Source: an uncultured Bacteroidota bacterium (GTDB taxonomy: Bacteria > Bacteroidota > Bacteroidia > Flavobacteriales > Flavobacteriaceae). From it: 64,000 nucleotides of DNA. The position numbers and the translations under genes are program-made. The DNA is taken from contig CABZJM010000007.1 in assembly GCA_902526075.1 (NCBI GenBank), positions 1 to 64,000 on the forward strand, written 5' to 3'. Positions 35,042 through 46,443 of this stretch are shown one piece after another. Within the stretch, counting starts at the first letter, position 1, and each line of letters starts with the position of its first letter. The notes under the pieces are model-generated. The model saw nothing but the letters and a program-made list of their open reading frames with translations, had not been told where the DNA came from and did not search any database.

Positions 35042-36760
35042 ATGTCAAAATTTAAAGAAATTGGGGTAGCAAAAGATTTATGTCAAGGTATAAATGAAAT
35101 GGGCTTTATCAATCCCACTGAAATTCAAGAAAAATCGATTCCATTTTTATTGTTTGAAAATAGGGATTTAATTTCGCTAGCTCAAACAGGTACCGGAAAA
35201 ACAGCAGCATTTGGTCTACCAGTAATTCAAAAAACCGCATTAAAAAATAAATTTGTTCAATCTATAATATTATGCCCCACAAGAGAACTTTGTATTCAAA
35301 TATGTAAAGACTTAAAAACTTACTCAAAATATGTTTCTGGAATAAAAATCTTAGCAGTTTATGGAGGGGCTAATATTGAAACCCAAATTAAATCTTTAAA
35401 TAAAGGAGTTCATATTGTTGTTGGTACGCCTGGAAGAACCAAAGATTTAATCAAGAGAAAAGTTTTAAAATTAGAATTAGTTGATAAGGTTGTATTGGAT
35501 GAAGCTGATGAAATGTTGAGTATGGGTTTTAAGGACGATTTAGATTTTATATTGGAAAGAACAAAATCTGATCGACAAACTATGCTTTTTTCTGCAACAA
35601 TTTCCAAGGAAGTTAAAAGTATTTCCAAAAGATACATGAGTGATGCAAAAGAAATAAGTGTGTCCAAAATTAATTCAGGTGCAAAAAATATTGAGCATCA
35701 TATATATAATGTTAGTTCAAGAAATAAATATGAAGCACTAAAAAGAATTGCTGATTATAATCCTAATATATATGGTATAGTATTCTGTAGGACAAAAAGG
35801 CACACTAAGGATATTGCAAATAAGTTTATGGCTGAAGGATATAATGCAGATGCTATTCACGGGGATTTATCTCAAAATCAAAGAGACGAAGTAATGCAAA
35901 GATTCAGGAATAAATCCTTACAAATTTTAATTGCTACAGATGTAGCTGCTCGCGGTTTAGATGTAGATGATATTACGCATGTGATCAATTATTCTCTTCC
36001 CGATGATCCCGAAGTATATATTCATAGAAGCGGAAGAACAGCAAGAGCAGGTAAAAGTGGAATTTCAATCGCAATCTCTAATGAAAGTGAGAGACAAAAA
36101 ATAAAATCAATTGAAAAAAAGGGAGGGATAAAATTCTTAAATAAAGAAGTGCCAACCGGAGTTGAAATTTGTTCTAACCAACTTTATAAATTGATAGATA
36201 AAATTGAAAATGTGGAAGTTGAAGAAAAGCAAATTAAACCATTTTTAAATGACATTTATAAAAGACTTGAATGGCTTGATCGAGATGAATTAATTAAAAG
36301 ATTTGTTTCTGCGGAGTTTAATAGATTTTTAAACTATTATAAAGAATCAAATAAAATTACTTATAAAAAATCAAAAGATAAAAGTAATTCAAAAAGAGGT
36401 GACAGAAATGGAAAATCACTGATCGGGTTTTGTATTAATATAGGAAGAAAACACAGGGCAACCCCATTAGACATTATCTCAATTGTAAATAGAGCATTAA
36501 AATCAAATAGTATTGAAATTGGTAAAATTGAATTAAGTAGATATAATACGTTTTTTGAAATTGATCAAGATTATAAAGAAGATTTTATAAAAAATATTAA
36601 AAAAATTGATTTTAAGGGTAATGATTTGGTTTTAGGAGAGGCGACTGAATTTGAACAAAAACCATCGAGGAGAAGAAAAGACAGAAAAAATTATAATAAA
36701 AAATCTTATTCCAGCAAATCATCAAGAAAAAGAAAAAAGAAAAAATCTAGATTTAGATAG
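35042..36760 (+). CDS. deaD: DEAD-box ATP-dependent RNA helicase with DbpA-type RNA-binding domain
   Basis: 572 residues. RecA-like domain 1: Q motif (GFINPTEIQEKSIP), motif I AQTGTGKTAAFG, Ia PTRELCIQ, II DEAD, III SATIS. Domain 2: GIVFCRTKRHT, ATDVAARGLDVDD, HRSGRTARAGKSG. Then a linker and a DbpA-like RNA-binding domain (FCINIGRKHRATPLDIISIV), ending in a Lys/Arg/Ser-rich tail (RKRKKKKSRFR). The layout is that of CsdA/DeaD helicases, which act in ribosome assembly and cold adaptation. The gene is divergent from the trp operon; the shared gap of about 140 bases between the leader ATG and this ATG must hold both promoters. Confidence 0.93.
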   Translation: MSKFKEIGVAKDLCQGINEMGFINPTEIQEKSIPFLLFENRDLISLAQTGTGKTAAFGLPVIQKTALKNKFVQSIILCPTRELCIQICKDLKTYSKYVSGIKILAVYGGANIETQIKSLNKGVHIVVGTPGRTKDLIKRKVLKLELVDKVVLDEADEMLSMGFKDDLDFILERTKSDRQTMLFSATISKEVKSISKRYMSDAKEISVSKINSGAKNIEHHIYNVSSRNKYEALKRIADYNPNIYGIVFCRTKRHTKDIANKFMAEGYNADAIHGDLSQNQRDEVMQRFRNKSLQILIATDVAARGLDVDDITHVINYSLPDDPEVYIHRSGRTARAGKSGISIAISNESERQKIKSIEKKGGIKFLNKEVPTGVEICSNQLYKLIDKIENVEVEEKQIKPFLNDIYKRLEWLDRDELIKRFVSAEFNRFLNYYKESNKITYKKSKDKSNSKRGDRNGKSLIGFCINIGRKHRATPLDIISIVNRALKSNSIEIGKIELSRYNTFFEIDQDYKEDFIKNIKKIDFKGNDLVLGEATEFEQKPSRRRKDRKNYNKKSYSSKSSRKRKKKKSRFR

Positions 36761-37924
36761 CTATAAGTAACTAAGCCATTTTTTTTGTTTATTATTCATT
36801 TTATATTCCCCAAATTTTTTACACATAGGATACATAAAAGCAACAAAACAAATCCACAATATTAACATTATAAGTGTATTAAATCCAAAACCTTCAAGTT
36901 TAGAAGGCAGCATCCATATTGGCTGTTTTAAAATCATTAATTCCCATCCAAACCCTGAAAATTCTGCAGTGATCATAGCAAAAAAATGTATGAAATAAAC
37001 ATGTAAAATGTAAAAGAAAAAAGGAACCTTACCAAATACTATGAAAATATTTAAAAAGGATGATTTCTTTATTAATTCAAAAACTGCTAAGAGTAAAAAC
37101 ATTGGACCTAGTGTCATTAACAGATACGATAGAGATGGTGGGTATTTTTGTGGATCCATAAATGAGTAAAAAGTTTGAGAAAATAAATCATAATTAATCC
37201 ACATTTTTGAATTTCCGTATGAATTTAGAAACCTCACGATAAAAAAACCAATAATTGAAATGATTCCGATTCTTTTTAAGATGTTAATCCTTAAATCTTG
37301 AGTAAAATCTTTATGAAAATATTGACCAAAGAAATATCCTAGAGACATTACACCAAACCAAGGTATTATCGGATATGCGACAACAAGAGTTTTTGTTTCA
37401 CAATAATTAAAGAAGTCTAACTTATGAATAACAGCCCAAATAAAATTTCCTGAAATATCAAAAACATCTAACAAATTATGTCCAAAAATAATAAATAAGC
37501 TAAAAATCAAAATTTGCTTTAATGAAAGCCAAATCAATCCAGAAAGTAAAATCATACATATCCCTAACATCCAAATAACCTGTAAAACAAGAAAATTGAA
37601 CTCAATATCAAATCTCCATCCGAAATTCATTATTACAATCTCTACAAAGATTAACCAAACACCCCTTGATAAAAGAAACTTCGATAAATATTTTTTATCA
37701 TACTTATTACCAACAATAAATGCTGAAACACCTGCAAGAAATGCAAAGACAGGTGCACAATAATGAGTTATCCATCTGATAAAAAATGTAGCATTATTAG
37801 TTTTTTGAGGGTCAGTTGGGTTAAAAAAGAAAGCTTCGTAATGAAAATAATCTCTAAAATGATCTAAAGACATTATTACTATTATGATTCCCTTTAAAAT
37901 ATCTAAAGAATTAATTCTTTTCAT
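36761..37924 (-). CDS. DUF1624/heparan-alpha-glucosaminide N-acetyltransferase-like membrane protein
   Basis: 387 residues with about ten hydrophobic segments. The start MKRINSLDILKGIIIVIMSLDHFRDYFHYEAFFFNPTD carries the conserved D-HxRD pattern of this acyltransferase-3-like family (shown here as SLDILKG and SLDHFRDYF). Further landmarks are FIRWITHYCAPVFAFLAG, VYFIHFFA and IPWFGVMSLGYFFGQYF. Eukaryotic HGSNAT acetylates sugar amines across a membrane; the bacterial substrate is unknown. Its 3' end abuts the helicase gene with no base between the two stop codons. The acetyl-transfer role is inference from family membership. Confidence 0.82.
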   Translation of the reverse strand: MKRINSLDILKGIIIVIMSLDHFRDYFHYEAFFFNPTDPQKTNNATFFIRWITHYCAPVFAFLAGVSAFIVGNKYDKKYLSKFLLSRGVWLIFVEIVIMNFGWRFDIEFNFLVLQVIWMLGICMILLSGLIWLSLKQILIFSLFIIFGHNLLDVFDISGNFIWAVIHKLDFFNYCETKTLVVAYPIIPWFGVMSLGYFFGQYFHKDFTQDLRINILKRIGIISIIGFFIVRFLNSYGNSKMWINYDLFSQTFYSFMDPQKYPPSLSYLLMTLGPMFLLLAVFELIKKSSFLNIFIVFGKVPFFFYILHVYFIHFFAMITAEFSGFGWELMILKQPIWMLPSKLEGFGFNTLIMLILWICFVAFMYPMCKKFGEYKMNNKQKKWLSYL

Positions 37925-38027
37925 ATTTTCAATGATTTTATTTATATATTGATAAAATGATAAATATATTTGTTTTTTACTGTAAAATCGTTAGATTTTT
38001 TAAAATTTTATTAAATTTTTGAAAAAA

Positions 38028-38062
38028 AAAACGGAAGAAATCAATATGAAATCTTCCGTTTT
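38028..38062 (-). terminator. Terminator of the tRNA-Gly/tRNA-Leu transcript
   Basis: AAACGGAAGA and TCTTCCGTTT form a 10-bp stem with a 13-base loop. On the minus strand it is followed by a T-run of about ten, two bases beyond the tRNA-Leu 3' end. Confidence 0.88.
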
Positions 38063-38063
38063 G

Positions 38064-38149
38064 TACTGAAGGCGGGACTTGAACCCGCACGGATATTACT
38101 ATCCATTGGATTTTAAGTCCAACGTGTCTACCAATTCCACCACTTCAGC
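38064..38149 (-). tRNA. tRNA-Leu (anticodon UAA)
   Basis: A class II tRNA of 86 bases on the minus strand. The acceptor stem is GCTGAAG with CTTCAGT (one G-U), the D-arm region reads TGGTGGAATTGGTAGACAC, and the anticodon loop CTTAAAA gives UAA (38115-38113). A long variable arm (ATGGATAGTAATATCCGT) and T-arm GCGGGTTCAAGTCCCGC follow. CCA is not encoded. It lies 13 bases after tRNA-Gly and is probably on the same transcript. Confidence 0.96.
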
Positions 38150-38162
38150 AAATATTTTTTGG

Positions 38163-38234
38163 AGCGAAAGACGGGATTTGAACCCGCGACCCTCACCTTG
38201 GCAAGGTGATGCTCTACCCCTGAGCTACTTTCGC
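38163..38234 (-). tRNA. tRNA-Gly (anticodon GCC)
   Basis: A 72-base tRNA on the minus strand: acceptor GCGAAAG with CTTTCGC, D-arm AGCTCAGGGGTAGAGCA, anticodon stem-loop TCACC-TTGCCAA-GGTGA giving GCC, T-arm GCGGGTTCAAATCCCGT, discriminator U. The three bases after the discriminator are CCA, so the 3' end may be encoded. It precedes tRNA-Leu. Confidence 0.96.
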
Positions 38235-38269
38235 ATTATTTTAAAGAACATGCACCAGAAGTGCGGAAG

Positions 38270-38277
38270 CAAATTTA
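38270..38277 (-). promoter_or_regulatory. Promoter -7 element for the tRNA pair
   Basis: TAAATTTG on the minus strand matches TAnnTTTG, about 36 bases before the tRNA-Gly 5' end. It is followed by the GC-richer stretch CTTCCGC. Confidence 0.5.
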
Positions 38278-38300
38278 AGATAAATTTTCAAATATGAAAC

Positions 38301-40499
<2,199 letters not shown>

Positions 40500-43085
40500 C
40501 TAATTATTAATTTTTCTTTTTAACTCGTTTAATTTAAGCATTGCTTCAATTGGAGTTAGTTCGTCGAGATTTAAATCATCCAATTCTTTTCTGATTTCCT
40601 CAATTAAGGGGTCATTGATATCAAAAAATTGTAATTGAGGAGAAATAGCATTCACTGTTAATTCTTTGGAAGATCGAGAATGTTCAAGTTGTTTTAACAT
40701 ATCATTTGCTTTATCTAAAACATCTTTTGGCAAACCAGCCATTTTAGCAACATGAATTCCAAAACTGTGCTCACTACTTCCAGGAATTAATTTCCGCAAA
40801 AACAAAATTTGATTATTTTCATCTTTTATTGATACATTAAAATTTTTAATTCTCTCGAATGAATCGGCCATTTGGTTTAATTCATGATAATGAGTTGCAA
40901 ATAAAGTTTTTGGTTTAAACTTGTGATGGTGTAAGAACTCAGTAATTGCCCATGCGATCGAAATGCCATCATATGTGCTTGTCCCTCTACCAATTTCATC
41001 AAGTAAAATCAAACTTCTTTCTGAAATATTATTTAAAATTAGTGCAGTCTCATTCATCTCTACCATAAATGTTGATTCACCCATACTTATATTATCGGAT
41101 GCGCCAACACGGGTAAATATTTTATCAATTATACCCATCTTTAATTTTTCAGCTGGAACATAACAACCTATCTGTGCAAGCAAGCAAATTATTGCAGTTT
41201 GTCTTAAAATAGCTGATTTTCCAGACATATTGGGTCCAGTAATCATAATAATTTGTTGATTTTCTTTATTTAGAGATATGCTATTAGGTATGTAGGGCTT
41301 ATCAATTGGTAATTGAGATTCTATAACAGGATGTTTTCCATTTATGATCTCGATTTCAAAAGAATCGTTAAATTCAGGTCTGATATAATTTTTTGATATT
41401 GAGAGGTTAGAAAATGAAACAAGGCAATCAAGCTGCGCAATCAATACAGAGTTGTTTTGAATTTCACTTATAAATAGTTGACAAGAATCTAACAATTCAT
41501 CAAAAAATTTAATCTCTAATTGCATAATTCTTTCCTCAGCTCCTAAAATTTTGGACTCATATTCCTTTAATTCCTCAGTTATATATCTTTCTGCATTAAC
41601 AAGAGTTTGCTTTCTAATCCAACTTTCAGGAACCTTTTCTTTGTGAGTATTTCTAACTTCTATATAGTATCCAAATACATTATTTGAAGAAATTTTTAAT
41701 GACGGGATATTGGTTATTTCTGATTGCTGCTTAAGCATATCATCTAAATAATTTTTATTGTTCTTGGATAAACTCCTAAGCTCTTTTAATTCATCAGAAA
41801 ATTCAGATGAAATCGAATTCCCTTTATTGATATTGACAGGAGGATTTTCTGAAAGTGTTTTGTCAATTATTTTTATGAAATCTTCACATGAACTTAATGA
41901 ATTAATCAATTTATTTAAGTCTTTACAGCTGGTCTTTTTTAATTTATTTTTTAAAGGTTTAATAGAATTTAAGGACTCTTTCAGATTATATAATTCTCTT
42001 GGAGTGATTTTTTTAGTGGCTATTTTCGACGCTAATCTTTCTATATCACTTAAAGATGAAAGTAATTCACAAACGAAATTTCTATGCTCATCTTTCGAAA
42101 TAAAATGATCAACAATATTATGTCTTTGTGAAATCAAATCCTTGTCTGTGGATGGTAGAGCTAACCATCTTTTTAATAATCTTCCTCCCATGGGGGAAAT
42201 TGTATTATCAATTACATCAATTAAGCATTTTCCCTCAAAATTATTTGGATGAAATATTTCTAGATTTCTAACCGTAAATCTGTCAAGCCAAACATGACCA
42301 TCAATAGGAATTCTGTTAATTTTTGTTATGTGACTTAACCGGTGATGTTGAGTTTCGCTTAAATAGTGCAAAATACCTGCAGTTGATATAACACCTTCAT
42401 TTAAATCTTTTATGCCAAAACCTTTAATTGAATTAGTTTTAAATTGCTTTTGAATAAGCTCATTGGCGAAGTCTGAATTATAAACCCATTCGTCTAGAAA
42501 AAACAAATTATAAAACTCACCAAATTTTTCCTTAAAAATTTTCTTTTGCTGCTTGGCAATCAATATTTCACTTGGATTAAAGTTTGCTAATAATTTAGCA
42601 ATGTATTCTGAATCACCCTGTGAGAGCAAAAACTCTCCGGTGGAGATGTCTAAAAAAGAAATTCCAATATTATTACTTATAAAAATAGATGCTAAAAAAT
42701 TATTTTTCTTTGGATATAGAACACCGTCAACAGAGGCTAATCCTGGAGTTACGAGTTCGGTTACTCCTCTTTTTACGATTTTTTTTGTTTTTTTTGGATC
42801 TTCTAATTGATCACAAATTGCCACACGTAAACCTGCCTTAACGAGTTTTGGTAAATATAAATTTAGAGAATGGTGAGGGAATCCGGCGAGCTCAGTTTCA
42901 CTTTGACTCCCCGCTCCTCTTTTTGTTAAAATAATATCTAAGATTTTAGATGCTTGAATAGCATCCTCTCCAAAAGTTTCATAAAAATCTCCAACTCTAA
43001 AAAGAAGCAAAGCATCAGGATACTTTGCTTTAATAGCATTATACTGCTGCATTAAAGGAGTAATTTTTTTTGCGTCTTTTTTCAA
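40500..43085 (-). CDS. mutS: DNA mismatch repair protein MutS
   Basis: Recognises mismatches and small loops and recruits MutL. 861 residues, full length: mismatch-binding domain with the Phe-x-Glu wedge in LLFRVGDFYETFGEDA, connector, lever and clamp domains, then the ATPase with Walker A ITGPNMSGKSAILRQTA, signature ASDNISMGESTFMVEM, Walker B LILLDEIGRGTSTYDG and FATHYHELNQ. A C-terminal helix-turn-helix follows. No in-frame ATG fits the start; the protein begins at TTG 43085 (KKDAKKITPLMQQYNAIKAKY), which matches the usual N-terminus. Confidence 0.98.
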   Translation of the reverse strand: MKKDAKKITPLMQQYNAIKAKYPDALLLFRVGDFYETFGEDAIQASKILDIILTKRGAGSQSETELAGFPHHSLNLYLPKLVKAGLRVAICDQLEDPKKTKKIVKRGVTELVTPGLASVDGVLYPKKNNFLASIFISNNIGISFLDISTGEFLLSQGDSEYIAKLLANFNPSEILIAKQQKKIFKEKFGEFYNLFFLDEWVYNSDFANELIQKQFKTNSIKGFGIKDLNEGVISTAGILHYLSETQHHRLSHITKINRIPIDGHVWLDRFTVRNLEIFHPNNFEGKCLIDVIDNTISPMGGRLLKRWLALPSTDKDLISQRHNIVDHFISKDEHRNFVCELLSSLSDIERLASKIATKKITPRELYNLKESLNSIKPLKNKLKKTSCKDLNKLINSLSSCEDFIKIIDKTLSENPPVNINKGNSISSEFSDELKELRSLSKNNKNYLDDMLKQQSEITNIPSLKISSNNVFGYYIEVRNTHKEKVPESWIRKQTLVNAERYITEELKEYESKILGAEERIMQLEIKFFDELLDSCQLFISEIQNNSVLIAQLDCLVSFSNLSISKNYIRPEFNDSFEIEIINGKHPVIESQLPIDKPYIPNSISLNKENQQIIMITGPNMSGKSAILRQTAIICLLAQIGCYVPAEKLKMGIIDKIFTRVGASDNISMGESTFMVEMNETALILNNISERSLILLDEIGRGTSTYDGISIAWAITEFLHHHKFKPKTLFATHYHELNQMADSFERIKNFNVSIKDENNQILFLRKLIPGSSEHSFGIHVAKMAGLPKDVLDKANDMLKQLEHSRSSKELTVNAISPQLQFFDINDPLIEEIRKELDDLNLDELTPIEAMLKLNELKRKINN

Positions 43086-43178
43086 TTGGATAAGTTAAAT
43101 ACTATTTTTACACCTACATCATTACTAATGTAATTATTATTTAGTTGTTTAAAAAACAAATGTTTTGAGTAAGCTTAA

Positions 43179-43712
43179 ATGAAAAAATTAAAAAATAGTG
43201 AATTAAACAGAATTTCAATTGAGGAATTTAAAAGCTCCTCTAAAACCCCAATTAAAGTTTTACTTGATAACATAAGGAGTGCGCATAATGTTGGAAGTAT
43301 ATTTAGATCGTGTGACGCTTTTTTAATAGATGAGATTGTTCTATGCGGTATTACAGCTAAACCGCCAAATAAGGAAATTAGAAAAACTGCATTAGGAAGT
43401 ACAGATTCAGTAAAATGGAGTTATTTTGAAAATATTAAAGATGCAATTTTAAAATTAAAGCAAGAAAAGTATCAAATTATTTCGGTTGAGCAGGCTGACA
43501 AATCAACTGATCTAAAATATTTTAAGATTCAATCTAAAAAAAAGTATGCAATAATTTTTGGTAATGAAATAAATGGTATTAATCAAAAAGTAATTGATAT
43601 GAGTGATGACGTAGTTGAAATACCTCAATTTGGTACAAAGCACTCATTTAATGTTTCGGTGTCAGTAGGAATTGTTATTTGGGATTTTTTCACCAAAATA
43701 AAAACTAATTGA
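43179..43712 (+). CDS. SPOUT (TrmH family) RNA 2'-O-methyltransferase
   Basis: 177 residues, AdoMet-dependent. The three SpoU motifs are visible: LLDNIRSAHNVGSIFRSCDA (motif 1), YAIIFGNEINGINQKVIDMSD (motif 2) and VEIPQFGTKHSFNVSVSVGIV (motif 3, the trefoil-knot cofactor site). It is short and lacks the extra N-terminal substrate-binding domain of RlmB. The target (tRNA Gm18 or another site) cannot be told. The final 8 bases overlap the convergent folK-kinase gene. Confidence 0.92.
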   Translation: MKKLKNSELNRISIEEFKSSSKTPIKVLLDNIRSAHNVGSIFRSCDAFLIDEIVLCGITAKPPNKEIRKTALGSTDSVKWSYFENIKDAILKLKQEKYQIISVEQADKSTDLKYFKIQSKKKYAIIFGNEINGINQKVIDMSDDVVEIPQFGTKHSFNVSVSVGIVIWDFFTKIKTN

Positions 43713-44829
43713 TTCCATTTATGATGGATAAATAATCCAATCTATTTTTTACAAAATCCATTTCAGAAACATCTATAAATTTTACATTTAAATCTGGTCT
43801 GGATTTAAAAAATTCAGAATAACTCTGATTAATTTTTTTTAAATAATCTGCAGAAATTGTCGATTCATAATCTCTGCCTCTTTTTTTGATATTTGTTTTC
43901 AGATTTTCAATCGTTTGATTTAAAAAAATAATTAAATCAGGTTTAACAATACTCCTATATAGTGAATAAAATAATTTCCTATATAAATTAAATTCATCAG
44001 AGCTTAAATTAATTTTTGAGAAAATCAATGACTTATGGATGTCATAATCGCTCATAATATTCTGACTAAAAAAATTTAATTGTGATAAATCTTCACTGGT
44101 TTGTTGATATCTGTCGGCTAAAAAAGACATCTCTAATTTAAAAGCAAAATCTTTTGGATTCTCATAGAATTTAGCTAAAAATGGATTATCAATAAATCTT
44201 TCAAGCATCAATTTTGTATTAAAATCACTTGAAATTAATTTAGATAGGCTAGTTTTTCCTGAACCTATATTGCCTTCAATTGCTATATAATTATAATTTG
44301 TTATGTTAGTTAAATGTGCTGGATTTTCAAGACATAAATCTTTTTTTTGAACTTTTTGATTGGTTTTAAAAGAGCTGAATATTTCTTTAAATGAAATTTT
44401 ACTAATAGGGTGAATTAAATTTGGATCAATTTCTAATAATGGTTCCAAAACAAATTTTCTGTTACAAATTTCTAAGTGAGGTATTTTTAATTCCTCTGAA
44501 TTAATCACCATGTCATCAACTAATAAAATATCAATGTCGATAATTCTAGAAACATATTTTTTTTCTTTACTTCTATACCTTCCTAAAAGAGTTTCAATTT
44601 CAAGCAACTCATTCATTATGTGATAAGGGGATTTAAAAGAATTAAATGTTGCGCATATATTAAAAAAATCATGACCTTCAAATCCAATTGACTCTGTTTC
44701 ATATATTGATGAAAGAGTAAGAATTGATGCAATTCTGGAATGAATTAAATCAATGGATGACTGAATATTTTTCAACCTATCTCCGATATTGGAACCTATT
44801 GAAATATGATATTTTTTATTAAAATCCAT
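43705..44829 (-). CDS. folK: Fusion: HPPK (FolK) plus deoxynucleoside kinase-like domain
   Basis: About 374 residues from ATG 44829 (MDFNKKYHISIGSNIGDR). Residues 1-160 are 6-hydroxymethyl-7,8-dihydropterin pyrophosphokinase: SIGSNIGDRLKNIQSSID, FFNICATFNS, LGRYRSKEKKYVSRIIDIDIL (Mg2+-binding aspartates near 97-99), IPHLEICNRKFVLEPLLEI. Residues 180-374 are a deoxynucleoside kinase-like domain with P-loop IEGNIGSGKTSLSK (about 184-197) and lid KKRGRDYESTISADYL. The kinase substrate motif, DRT in the paralog at 16.2 kb, here reads SDYDIHKS, lacking the conserved arginine. The fusion links folate synthesis with a nucleotide-kinase-like module. Catalysis by the second domain is uncertain. Confidence 0.93.
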   Translation of the reverse strand: MDFNKKYHISIGSNIGDRLKNIQSSIDLIHSRIASILTLSSIYETESIGFEGHDFFNICATFNSFKSPYHIMNELLEIETLLGRYRSKEKKYVSRIIDIDILLVDDMVINSEELKIPHLEICNRKFVLEPLLEIDPNLIHPISKISFKEIFSSFKTNQKVQKKDLCLENPAHLTNITNYNYIAIEGNIGSGKTSLSKLISSDFNTKLMLERFIDNPFLAKFYENPKDFAFKLEMSFLADRYQQTSEDLSQLNFFSQNIMSDYDIHKSLIFSKINLSSDEFNLYRKLFYSLYRSIVKPDLIIFLNQTIENLKTNIKKRGRDYESTISADYLKKINQSYSEFFKSRPDLNVKFIDVSEMDFVKNRLDYLSIINGIN

Positions 44830-44865
44830 AAGAAATAACAAATTAGTCAAAAGAAATTGATTTAC

Positions 44866-44873
44866 TATATTTG
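44866..44873 (+). promoter_or_regulatory. Promoter -7 element for the YhhQ gene
   Basis: TATATTTG matches TAnnTTTG, 15 bases before the ATG at 44889, so the mRNA leader would be very short. Confidence 0.5.
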
Positions 44874-44888
44874 ATTAAAGACAAAATA

Positions 44889-45593
44889 ATGAATCCTGAA
44901 AAAAAAATTTTAGCTCAAAAACTTTATTTAATTCTAGCATCTCTTTTCATTACGTCTTTGGTAGTTTCAAATTTAATTTTTCAAAAGTTTTTTTATTGGC
45001 ATCCCATTGATATAGAAATATTTGGTGAAAAACTATTTTATTTGTCAGTTGGTATTCTTCCATATCCGATTACTTTTCTTATAACCGATATTATTAGTGA
45101 AATTTATGGTAAAAAGAAAGCTAACCAAGTTGTTACCGTCGGGATTTTTGCTGCAGTTTTTTCAACTCTTATAATATATGTAGCTGATTCAGTTCCTGCA
45201 ATGGAAAATTCACCAGTTGATGACTCCTTATTTACAAAAGTATTTGGAAGCACAATAATTGCTGTATTATCAAGTATGCTTAGTTATTTGTTTGCTCAGT
45301 ATATTGATATTCATATATATCATTTTTGGAAAAATCTTACAAAGGGAAAAATGTTATGGCTAAGAAATAACTTTTCAACTTTTTTCTCACAATTTGTTGA
45401 CACATTCACCATTTTATTTTTATTGTGTTTAACAAATATTTTGAGTTGGGATCAATTCGCTGGATTGTTAATTTCAGGGTTTCTATTTAAAGTTTTAGTG
45501 GCGCTTGTTGACACTCCCTTTTTATATTTAGGTGTTTATTTATTTAGAAAAAAATTTAATTTAAAAATTAACGAAGAAGTTAATATAGATTAA
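44889..45593 (+). CDS. Queuosine precursor transporter (YhhQ/VUT family)
   Basis: About 234 residues with six hydrophobic segments. Family landmarks: SLVVSNLIFQKFF, GILPYPITFLITDIISEIYGKKKANQVV, and WLRNNFSTFFSQFVDTFTILFLL with the conserved Arg-Asn and Gln-Asp. YhhQ imports 7-cyano-7-deazaguanine or 7-aminomethyl-7-deazaguanine for queuosine in tRNA. ATG 44889 is chosen over a TTG at 44871 that lies within the promoter element. It diverges from the folK-kinase fusion. Confidence 0.92.
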   Translation: MNPEKKILAQKLYLILASLFITSLVVSNLIFQKFFYWHPIDIEIFGEKLFYLSVGILPYPITFLITDIISEIYGKKKANQVVTVGIFAAVFSTLIIYVADSVPAMENSPVDDSLFTKVFGSTIIAVLSSMLSYLFAQYIDIHIYHFWKNLTKGKMLWLRNNFSTFFSQFVDTFTILFLLCLTNILSWDQFAGLLISGFLFKVLVALVDTPFLYLGVYLFRKKFNLKINEEVNID

Positions 45594-45603
45594 AATTTAT
45601 TTG

Positions 45604-46401
45604 CTAGGACCCAATAGTAATTTGAAATATGTGTCCCTCATGACCTCTGTAATTAATAACTTTATCTTCGTCAAAAATTAAATACTGTCCTTTTACTCCT
45701 AATAGTTTTCCTGAAAACTTTGAGTTTTTTTTGAGCTTAATTGAATTTGGCTTTGAAGGAAATTTTTTAACAGGGAAATCTATATTGAGTACTTTACTAT
45801 TTTCATTAAAATAGTGAATAAGATTACTTGGTATGTAAGTTTTTGCCTGTTCTTTGAAACTTAATAAATTAATATTGTCTCTGTCATTTTTTAACATTTT
45901 TCGCCAGTTAGTCTTGTCACTCATATACTTTTTCAAGGCAACTTCGGCAGTACCGGCTAAAAATCTGTTCGGAGTTTCAATAATCTCAATTGCCTCATGT
46001 GCACCTTGATCAATCCAACGATGAGGTACTTGTGATTTTCTCGTTATACCAACCTTTATAGACCCAGTATTTGATAAATATACAATATGAGGTTGGAGTT
46101 GAATTTTCTTTTCATATTCTAGATCTCGGTCTGCAATATTTAAATGTGCTTTACTTAATTCAGGTCTTATAATCCAGTCACCTGTAAAAGGGCTTTCAAA
46201 AAAACATTTCTTACAAAAGCCTTGTCTAAATATTTCATCATTAGAAGAGCATGAAAGACAACTATAGCCAGTACATTCAATGGTAAATGATTTTTCTAAA
46301 AACTGGTTTAAATGGATGTAACTATTTTTAAACTCAATAAAATAATTGACTACTGAAGAATACTCAGTAGTCATTTTTCTTACCACTCCTTCAAAATGCA
46401 T
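45604..46401 (-). CDS. DUF2797 family protein with zinc-finger-like cysteines
   Basis: 265 residues of a family of unknown function found in Bacteroidota and Actinobacteria. N-terminal MHFEGVVRKMTTEY is typical of the family. A four-cysteine cluster (CLSCSSNDEIFRQGFCKKC, near residues 48-66) could bind zinc. Then come SKAHLNIADRDLEYEKKIQLQ and a GIY-YIG-like segment (PHIVYLSNTGSIKVGITRKS ... PHRWIDQGA), in which a Tyr, Gly and Arg of the nuclease pattern can be seen. Whether it is a nuclease is not established. It lies tail to tail with the YhhQ gene, 10 bases apart, and head to head with the GH3 gene. Confidence 0.82.
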   Translation of the reverse strand: MHFEGVVRKMTTEYSSVVNYFIEFKNSYIHLNQFLEKSFTIECTGYSCLSCSSNDEIFRQGFCKKCFFESPFTGDWIIRPELSKAHLNIADRDLEYEKKIQLQPHIVYLSNTGSIKVGITRKSQVPHRWIDQGAHEAIEIIETPNRFLAGTAEVALKKYMSDKTNWRKMLKNDRDNINLLSFKEQAKTYIPSNLIHYFNENSKVLNIDFPVKKFPSKPNSIKLKKNSKFSGKLLGVKGQYLIFDEDKVINYRGHEGHIFQITIGS

Positions 46402-46443
46402 AAAATTTCATAATTTTAAGATATAGTAAATTACAAAAAAAAG

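Noticed and set aside
38079-38297. 72-codon open frame over the tRNA genes
   Set aside because: It runs antisense through two clear tRNAs.
41758-42990. Open frames antisense to mutS
   Set aside because: Shadows of a full-length conserved coding region with no independent support.
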